This document shows positions 58,634-64,000 of a stretch of DNA of 64,000 nucleotides, piece by piece; the first letter of the stretch is position 1; every line of letters begins with the position of its first letter. This DNA is from Candidatus Nanopelagicales bacterium. GTDB lineage: Bacteria > Actinomycetota > Actinomycetes > S36-B12. Under the pieces are notes generated by a model. That model was not told the DNA's origin, made no database searches, and saw only the letters and a program-made list of their open reading frames with translations. Both the position numbers and the translations under genes were made by a program. The stretch covers positions 5,001 to 69,000 of the forward strand of contig JAQTZL010000007.1 of NCBI GenBank assembly GCA_028687755.1. Reading direction: 5' to 3'.

Positions 58634-60522
58634 CGCTCGTCAGTTTTCACACTCTTGAGTAGCGGCGTGATCGCATCAAGCACACGAACATCTTCAATGG
58701 TTCCTGGCACAGACTCAGGGCGACCATCCGCAATTGCCCGCATGGTGCGCCGCAAAATCTTGCCGGAACGCGTTTTAGGTAGGGCTTGCACCACGACTAC
58801 CTCTTTGAGTGCGGCAACCGCACCAATTTCATGTCGAATTGATTGCACGATTTCCTGCTCAAGCACGCTTGGATCAATATCTGCTCCGGCCTTCAATACT
58901 ACAAAGGCCCGTGGAATTTGACCCTTGAGTTGATCCTGAACACCGATGACGGCACATTCGGCCACTAACGGATGCGAGGCAACAACCGCTTCCATGGAAC
59001 CGGTTGAAAGGCGATGACCTGCCACATTGATGACGTCGTCTGTTCGACCCAACACGAAGACATAACCATCTTCATCGATCATTCCGCCATCACCAGTGGT
59101 GTAGTAACCGTCGAAAGTGGTCAGATACGAATCGATATAGCGCTGATCGTCTCCCCATAAGGTGGGCAACGTGCCAGGAGGCATGGGAAGCATGATCACA
59201 ATTGAGCCTTCAACTCCTGCGTCAACCTGATTGCCTTCACCATCTACTACGTGCACGTTAAATCCTGGTACTGCAACCGTTGGCGAACCTGCCTTGATCG
59301 GCATTGGCTCTAATCCACGTAGGTTTGCTGCGATTGGCCAACCAGTCTCTGTTTGCCACCAGTTATCGATAACAGGAACCTTCAAGTGCTCAGTGGCCCA
59401 GTAATAGGTATCTGGATCGAGCCGCTCGCCTGCTTGGAACAGTGCTTTTAACGAACTCAAGTCATACTTTGTGATGAATGCGCCTTCATGATCTTCGCGC
59501 TTAATTGCGCGGATGGCAGTGGGCGCACAGAACAATGCGTTGACCTTATATTCCTCGATCATTCGCCAAAAGGCTCCTGCGTCAGGCGTTCCCACAGGCT
59601 TGCCTTCGTACATCACGGTAGTTGCCCCCGCAATGAGTGGTGCATAAACGATGTAGGAGTGCCCAACGACCCAGCCCACATCGGAAGCTGCCCAAAAGAC
59701 TTCACCGGGGCCAATGTCATACACATTTCCAAGTGACCATTGCATGGCAACGGCATGACCACCGTTATCGCGAACAACGCCCTTTGGTTTTCCTGTGGTT
59801 CCTGATGTGTACAGAATGTAGAGAGGATCAGTGGCGTGCACACTCACACACTCATGTGGATGAGCATCCTTCATCAGGGTTAACCAATCGTGATCACCAT
59901 CATGTAACTCAGCTGTGAGTTCGGGGCGCTGGAAGACGACGGTGGCAAAAGGTTTGTGCTGACTTGACGCTATAGCCTCGTCAACCAAAGGCTTATAAGC
60001 AATCGTGCGGCTTGGCTCAATTCCGCAAGATGCGGCCACGATAACTTTTGGCGCGGCGTCATCAATGCGCGCCGCCAATTCTGCTGGTGCAAATCCGCCA
60101 AACACCACTGAATGCACTGCACCAAGGCGGGCAGTGGCCAGCATTGCTACAACGGCTTCAGGAATCATCGGCATGTAAATGACGACGCGGTCACCCTTGC
60201 TCACACCAAGTGCTGACAAGACCCCGGCAAATCGACTGACATCGTCTTGTAACTCTGAGTAGGAAACCCTGCGCTTGGTGTTAGTTACGGGGCTGTCATA
60301 AATAATTGCATCGCGATCACCGTGGCCGGCCAGAACATGACGATCTACAGCGTTGAAACAAGTATTGAGCTCACCGTCGGGAAACCAGCGATATAACGGC
60401 GCCTGAGAGGAGTCAAGTGCGTGCTTTGGGAAGACATCCCAACTGATTCCACGCGCAGCCGAAAGCCAAAAATACTCCGGATCCGTTTCGGCAAGTCGAT
60501 ATGCAGCTTCATAGGAACCCAT
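58630..60522 (-). CDS. prpE: Propionyl-CoA synthetase (PrpE-type)
   Basis: AMP-forming acyl-CoA synthetase of 630 residues that activates propionate or acetate. N-terminal ACAS_N (about 5-60), P-loop-like LYILYTSGTTGKPKGVVRDNGGHAVA (the RDNGGH extension is usual in PrpE), FWAASDVGWVVGHSYIVYAPL, WWQTETGWPI, and the catalytic C-terminal lysine in KTRSGKILRRTMRAIA. Propionate preference is inferred. The ATG lacks a Shine-Dalgarno and follows TAGACT by 6 nt, overlapping the K+ channel stop codon. Confidence 0.9.
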   Translation of the reverse strand: MGSYEAAYRLAETDPEYFWLSAARGISWDVFPKHALDSSQAPLYRWFPDGELNTCFNAVDRHVLAGHGDRDAIIYDSPVTNTKRRVSYSELQDDVSRFAGVLSALGVSKGDRVVIYMPMIPEAVVAMLATARLGAVHSVVFGGFAPAELAARIDDAAPKVIVAASCGIEPSRTIAYKPLVDEAIASSQHKPFATVVFQRPELTAELHDGDHDWLTLMKDAHPHECVSVHATDPLYILYTSGTTGKPKGVVRDNGGHAVAMQWSLGNVYDIGPGEVFWAASDVGWVVGHSYIVYAPLIAGATTVMYEGKPVGTPDAGAFWRMIEEYKVNALFCAPTAIRAIKREDHEGAFITKYDLSSLKALFQAGERLDPDTYYWATEHLKVPVIDNWWQTETGWPIAANLRGLEPMPIKAGSPTVAVPGFNVHVVDGEGNQVDAGVEGSIVIMLPMPPGTLPTLWGDDQRYIDSYLTTFDGYYTTGDGGMIDEDGYVFVLGRTDDVINVAGHRLSTGSMEAVVASHPLVAECAVIGVQDQLKGQIPRAFVVLKAGADIDPSVLEQEIVQSIRHEIGAVAALKEVVVVQALPKTRSGKILRRTMRAIADGRPESVPGTIEDVRVLDAITPLLKSVKTDER

Positions 60523-60534
60523 GTACGAAGTCTA
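60523..60534 (-). promoter_or_regulatory. Leaderless-type promoter of prpE
   Basis: Minus strand reads TAGACT, TCGTAC, ATG. The first bases of the hexamer are the TAG stop of the K+ channel gene. Same spacing as for argC, def and dxr. Confidence 0.52.
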
Positions 60535-61104
60535 TGACTGAGTACTTTCCGAATCAGGCTTGGAAGATTTGCGAGCAAGAATTGATTTTTGCGCCGTTGA
60601 GGACACCACTTTGAGCATCACCGCAATGAAACCGATATCTATGGCCATTTGCAGCATGCAGGCCAGGCGCGCGCCATCACTTACCGGAGTGATGTCACCA
60701 AAACCGACTGTGGCCAAGACAGTGAGTGCGAAGTAGAAGGCTGTGAAATGATCCAGAGGCTCGGTAAATGAAGCTGCATTTGATGCAGACTGCATTACAT
60801 ACACAGCGGCGAATACCGCCAAGAAGGCTGCAGCAATCAGCACCATTGCCTCAATCGCGCGGAGGCTTGGGAATCGCGCATGTTGAATTTTGTGAATTTG
60901 GCGTCGAAAAATATAGATGTAGACAACGATGCCAATGCATAAAACAACAATGGGTAAAGCAATAGAGCCATCTACTTGTTCAGGCACTAAGGACAGTGCC
61001 CACAGGATCACTGCTATTCCAAGAGCCGCACGAACTATCGAACCGAAAATGATTCCAAACAGTTGCCATTTCGAGATATGAGCAAACGCTGGTGTTTGGG
61101 TCAT
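60532..61104 (-). CDS. Small two-pore-helix K+ channel (ion transport 2 domain)
   Basis: A 190-residue membrane protein. Helices at about 15-38, 47-66, 85-105 and 143-165; between the last two lie a pore helix and the K+ selectivity filter TVGFGD (132-137 in LTVLATVGFGDITPVSDGAR). No RCK/TrkA regulatory domain follows; the tail is short and charged. It should act as a tetrameric K+ channel in the membrane. GAGAGG precedes the ATG. It sits between rlmN (22 nt upstream) and prpE (9 nt downstream); no functional tie to either is evident. Confidence 0.88.
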   Translation of the reverse strand: MTQTPAFAHISKWQLFGIIFGSIVRAALGIAVILWALSLVPEQVDGSIALPIVVLCIGIVVYIYIFRRQIHKIQHARFPSLRAIEAMVLIAAAFLAVFAAVYVMQSASNAASFTEPLDHFTAFYFALTVLATVGFGDITPVSDGARLACMLQMAIDIGFIAVMLKVVSSTAQKSILARKSSKPDSESTQS

Positions 61105-61126
61105 GATCTATGCCTCTCAGACAGAA

Positions 61127-62242
61127 CTATTCAACCGTTGCGGCAGCAAGTTGACCGCAAGCGCCATCAATCTCGCGCCCGCGAGTGTCGCGCACAGTTA
61201 CCCGGACGCCACGATTTCGCAGAATTCGAACAAAGGCCGCTTCATCTCGGGGAAGCGACGCAGTCCATTGTGAACCAGGTGTTGGGTTTAACGGGATGAG
61301 ATTCACGTGGACGAGTTCACCTTCAAGCAGGCGCGCTAACTTCTCTGCTCGGAAGGCTTGATCGTTGACGCCCTTGATCAGCGCATATTCAATGCTGAGT
61401 CGACGATGGGTCTTGTCAACATATTCCCAACATGCATCAAGTACTTCGGCGATCGGATAGCGAGTATTGATGGGTACCAAGGTGTCGCGTAATTCATCGT
61501 CTGGCGCATGCAATGACAACGCGAGTGTTACAGCCATGCCTTCGTTGGCCAAGTCACGGATACGAGGCACCAAACCTACGGTTGACACGGTGATACCTCG
61601 AGCGCCAATTCCCATACCTGCGGGCGCAGGATCATTAATGCGATGTAATGAATCAACAACTGACTTGTAGTTTGCTAGTGGCTCGCCCATACCCATAAAC
61701 ACAATATTCGAGACTCGTCCAGGTCCCCCAGCAATTTCATCCCGCTCGAGTGCTCGTGCGCCAGCAAGGACTTGCTCGACAATCTCACCAGTTGAAAGGT
61801 TGCGCTGAAGTCCACCTTGGCCTGTTGCGCAGAATGGGCAATTCATCCCGCAGCCCGCTTGACTTGAAATACACATAGTCACGCGATCTGGGTATCGCAT
61901 CAACACACTCTCGATGAGAGCACCATCATGAAGACGCCACAGCGTTTTTACTGTTTGACCTTCATCGCATGCAATCGTGCGAACAGGGGTCAAAAGAGTC
62001 GGCAGTAGAGCATCAGTAACTGTGGAGCGTGCATCAGCAGGTAAATCGGTCCACTCTTCTGGTTTATCAGACAACCGATTCAACCATTGACGGGAAACCT
62101 GGTCAGCACGAAAACCTGGGAGGCCTAACTCCTTGAATGCCTCTTTGCGCTCTGCAAGATCAAGATCCATGAGGTGCTTGGCTGGCTTACCGCGACGAGG
62201 TGCTTCAAGAACTAACTCGCCGGGCAGTGGTGGGGTTGTCAT
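61127..62242 (-). CDS. rlmN: Dual-specificity 23S rRNA/tRNA adenine-C2 methyltransferase
   Basis: Radical-SAM enzyme that methylates A2503 of 23S rRNA and A37 of some tRNAs. The cluster motif [11 protein letters not shown] (CxxxCxxC) is intact, as are [33 protein letters not shown] and [10 protein letters not shown]. The ATG at 62242 (371 residues) was preferred because it overlaps the cdsA stop as ATGA; a longer reading to 62275 adds a non-conserved stretch. It is the usual neighbour of cdsA-frr-pyrH in actinobacteria. Confidence 0.94.
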   Translation of the reverse strand: MTTPPLPGELVLEAPRRGKPAKHLMDLDLAERKEAFKELGLPGFRADQVSRQWLNRLSDKPEEWTDLPADARSTVTDALLPTLLTPVRTIACDEGQTVKTLWRLHDGALIESVLMRYPDRVTMCISSQAGCGMNCPFCATGQGGLQRNLSTGEIVEQVLAGARALERDEIAGGPGRVSNIVFMGMGEPLANYKSVVDSLHRINDPAPAGMGIGARGITVSTVGLVPRIRDLANEGMAVTLALSLHAPDDELRDTLVPINTRYPIAEVLDACWEYVDKTHRRLSIEYALIKGVNDQAFRAEKLARLLEGELVHVNLIPLNPTPGSQWTASLPRDEAAFVRILRNRGVRVTVRDTRGREIDGACGQLAAATVE

Positions 62243-63090
62243 ACCGATCCTAAGAACAACGTAAATAACGCCCACGAGGTGAAGGCGTTGGGAATAAGGG
62301 AATCAAGGCGATCCATGATGCCACCATGACCTGGTAATAATCGACCCATGTCTTTGATGCCCATATCGCGTTTCACTGCTGACTCGGCAAAGTCGCCTGC
62401 GGTTGCAGTAATCGTCAGCACGATGCCAGCAATCGCACCTTGCCACCAGCTCGCATCCAATAGCCACACAAAGCCCGCGACACCCAGTGCAATCTGCAGA
62501 ACAAAGGAACCAGCAAGACCTTCCCAAGATTTCTTGGGACTAATTGACGGAGCGATGGGGTGCTTGCCGAAGAACACACCCGCTACATATCCGCCAACAT
62601 CATTTCCAACCGTTAATGCAACAAACACTAAAACGCGCAGTGGCCCATTGTCAGCCGACAAGGTCAACATCAGGAAGCTGGCCATAAACGGAAGGTAAGC
62701 CGCGACAAACAAACTTGCCGTTACGTCCTTCACATACCCTTCGCTGCCCCGAGGAATGCGTACAAAGATCACTGCCAGAACAGTGATACCCATGACCACT
62801 GTCTGACCGGTGAGGCCAAACCAAAATGCAGCCAGTGGCATCACTGCAGCAGCCAGAGCAACGGTCACGCGTTCTAAACGAATGCCAGCTTGTTTAAACG
62901 CATTGCTGAATTCAAGAACCGCTATCACCATCGCGATCGAAACAAGTACGCCGAAAGTCCAGCGATAGGTGAATAGCGTGAGACAAATTAAGGCGATCAA
63001 CCCAACGCCAGTGGCAATTGCGGCAGGCAAGTTCCGTCCGGCCCGCGGCTTGCGGACTGGAGCCGACGAGCCGACCGGGTCAGACACCAT
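62239..63090 (-). CDS. cdsA: Phosphatidate cytidylyltransferase
   Basis: Makes CDP-diacylglycerol for phospholipid synthesis. An integral membrane protein of 283 residues with about eight helices; the signature [20 protein letters not shown] followed by GIMDRLDS is complete near the C-terminus. The first 25 residues are polar and basic. Its start shares one base with the frr stop. Confidence 0.96.
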   Translation of the reverse strand: MVSDPVGSSAPVRKPRAGRNLPAAIATGVGLIALICLTLFTYRWTFGVLVSIAMVIAVLEFSNAFKQAGIRLERVTVALAAAVMPLAAFWFGLTGQTVVMGITVLAVIFVRIPRGSEGYVKDVTASLFVAAYLPFMASFLMLTLSADNGPLRVLVFVALTVGNDVGGYVAGVFFGKHPIAPSISPKKSWEGLAGSFVLQIALGVAGFVWLLDASWWQGAIAGIVLTITATAGDFAESAVKRDMGIKDMGRLLPGHGGIMDRLDSLIPNAFTSWALFTLFLGSV

Positions 63091-63656
63091 TACACCTCGA
63101 GCAGTTCTGTTTCTTTGTGCTTCAAGATTTCATCGATGTGCTCGACATGCTTATGAGTGACTTCGTCGAGATGCTTCTCTGCGCGACGAACATCGTCTTC
63201 TCCAACATGACCATCTTTTTGAAGTTTGTCGAGCTGATCCTTGGCCGAGCGACGCACATTGCGAATTGAGATGCGCGCGTCTTCGGCTTTGTTCTTGGCC
63301 ACCTTGATGAATTCCTTGCGGCGATCTTCACTCAACTGTGGCAACGACACGCGAATCACATTGCCATCTGACGTTGGGTTAATGCCGAGATCACTGTCGC
63401 GCAGAGCTTTTTCGATTTCAGCAAACGCACCTTTGTCGTAAGGCGTGATGATGATCATTCGCGCCTCTGGAATTGCAATTGAAGCTAGTTGCGCCACTGG
63501 CGTGTAAGCACCGTAGTAATCCACCACAACCTTGTTGAACATAGATGAATTTGCGCGGCCGGTGCGCACGGTCGCAAAGTCTTCACGGGCAGCAGAAATA
63601 GCCTTATCCATACGCTCTTCAGCATCCATCAGGATCTCGTCAATTTGCTCGCTCAT
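63090..63656 (-). CDS. frr: Ribosome recycling factor
   Basis: Splits post-termination ribosomes with EF-G. A 188-residue helical protein with ERMDKAISAAREDFATVRTGRA, YYGAYTPVAQLASI and the RRSAKDQLDKLQKDG hinge. AGGAGC lies 5 nt before the ATG. It lies 35 nt after pyrH, in the pyrH-frr-cdsA order common to bacteria. Confidence 0.98.
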   Translation of the reverse strand: MSEQIDEILMDAEERMDKAISAAREDFATVRTGRANSSMFNKVVVDYYGAYTPVAQLASIAIPEARMIIITPYDKGAFAEIEKALRDSDLGINPTSDGNVIRVSLPQLSEDRRKEFIKVAKNKAEDARISIRNVRRSAKDQLDKLQKDGHVGEDDVRRAEKHLDEVTHKHVEHIDEILKHKETELLEV

Positions 63657-63691
63657 GTAATGCTCCTAGATTCAAACGTTGGATAAAAAAA

Positions 63692-64000
63692 TTAGTAAGT
63701 CGAGACCAAAGTGCCGATGGTTTCACCGCGAACAGCACGGGCGATGTTGCCTTCAACGAGCAGGTTAAACACAACGAGCGGCAAATCGTTATCGCGGCAC
63801 AAACTGATAGCGGTTGCGTCTGCAACTTTGAGGTTTTGGGTCAACACATCATCATGCGTCAAGGTTTCATAACGTTTGGCATTTGGATTCGTGCGTGGAT
63901 CGTCGTCGTACACCCCGTCAACGCCCTTAGCCATCAGCACCACTTCAGCGCCAACCTCAAGTGCACGCTGAGCTGCAGTGGTGTCGGTTGAGAAGTACGG
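63692..64000 (-). CDS. pyrH: UMP kinase, C-terminal part (cut by window edge)
   Basis: Phosphorylates UMP to UDP. Only the last 102 codons are visible, opening in frame with [41 protein letters not shown] and [25 protein letters not shown] are the conserved C-terminal half of the amino-acid-kinase fold. The gap to frr (63657-63691) holds the frr AGGAGC site. Confidence 0.95.
   Translation of the reverse strand, partial: PYFSTDTTAAQRALEVGAEVVLMAKGVDGVYDDDPRTNPNAKRYETLTHDDVLTQNLKVADATAISLCRDNDLPLVVFNLLVEGNIARAVRGETIGTLVSTY

Overview
The window is a 64 kb stretch of a compact actinobacterial (Actinomycetota) chromosome, cut inside a gene at both ends. The evidence is gene content and order: infC-rpmI-rplT next to DUF1844 and SseB genes, rpsO-pnp-M16 peptidase-dapB, rimP-nusA-ylxR-infB with a long Gly/Pro/Arg-rich IF2, proS beside a DUF4439-type lipoprotein, dxr-rseP(Rip1)-ispG-DUF4081 GNAT, ThyX, RNase J, fused RibBA and a fused CysNC. 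GC is moderate, spacers are very short, 4-nt stop/start overlaps are common and no mobile element is visible, so a streamlined, probably aquatic, lineage is likely; the genus cannot be told. Of 64 protein genes, 60 lie on the minus strand. No rRNA, tRNA, CRISPR, insertion sequence or prophage was found, and no gap without a gene exceeds about 225 bases.

Layout, read along the minus strand from high to low coordinates. 64000-58630: pyrH (partial), frr, cdsA, rlmN, a small K+ channel and prpE. 58633-48330: an accessory catabolic island with a plus-strand Lrp/AsnC regulator and class III aminotransferase, divergent from a minus-strand run of gamma-aminobutyraldehyde-type dehydrogenase, PotD-A-B-C spermidine/putrescine ABC transporter, a saccharopine-dehydrogenase-like enzyme and a second aldehyde dehydrogenase. 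48308-41943: dxr, rseP, ispG, GNAT, proS. 41395-41946 (+): lipoprotein. 41327-31514: rimP, nusA, ylxR, infB, rbfA, truB, ribF, rpsO and pnp. 31507-28995: M16 peptidase, dapB and a TPR membrane protein, closed by an intrinsic terminator. 28818-16932: thyX, dapA, RNase J, def, fmt, rsmB, rpe, ribD, ribE, ribBA, ribH, hisE, hisG, sseB. 16573-16926 (+): DUF1844. 16357-14290: infC, rpmI, rplT, TrmH methyltransferase. 14268-7050: a 2OG-Fe(II)-oxygenase-like protein, cysD, cysNC, pheS, pheT. 6992-1: argC-J-B-D-R-H and tyrS (partial).

Most genes serve core translation, RNA processing, and amino-acid, flavin, isoprenoid and envelope precursor synthesis. The features most worth a second look are: (i) a recurring promoter layout in which a TANNNT hexamer sits 6-7 nt before an ATG/GTG start that lacks a Shine-Dalgarno (argC, hisE, def, dapA, thyX, proS, dxr, prpE), pointing to leaderless transcripts, with argC's overlapped by an ArgR-type operator; (ii) the polyamine island with its unexpected saccharopine dehydrogenase/ALDH pair; (iii) an oxygenase-like gene heading the sulfate-activation genes; (iv) a 14-bp terminator-like hairpin inside the TrmH gene just after rplT; (v) an Actino-pnp-like leader plus a Shine-Dalgarno-masking hairpin before pnp; and (vi) an ATC start codon for infC.
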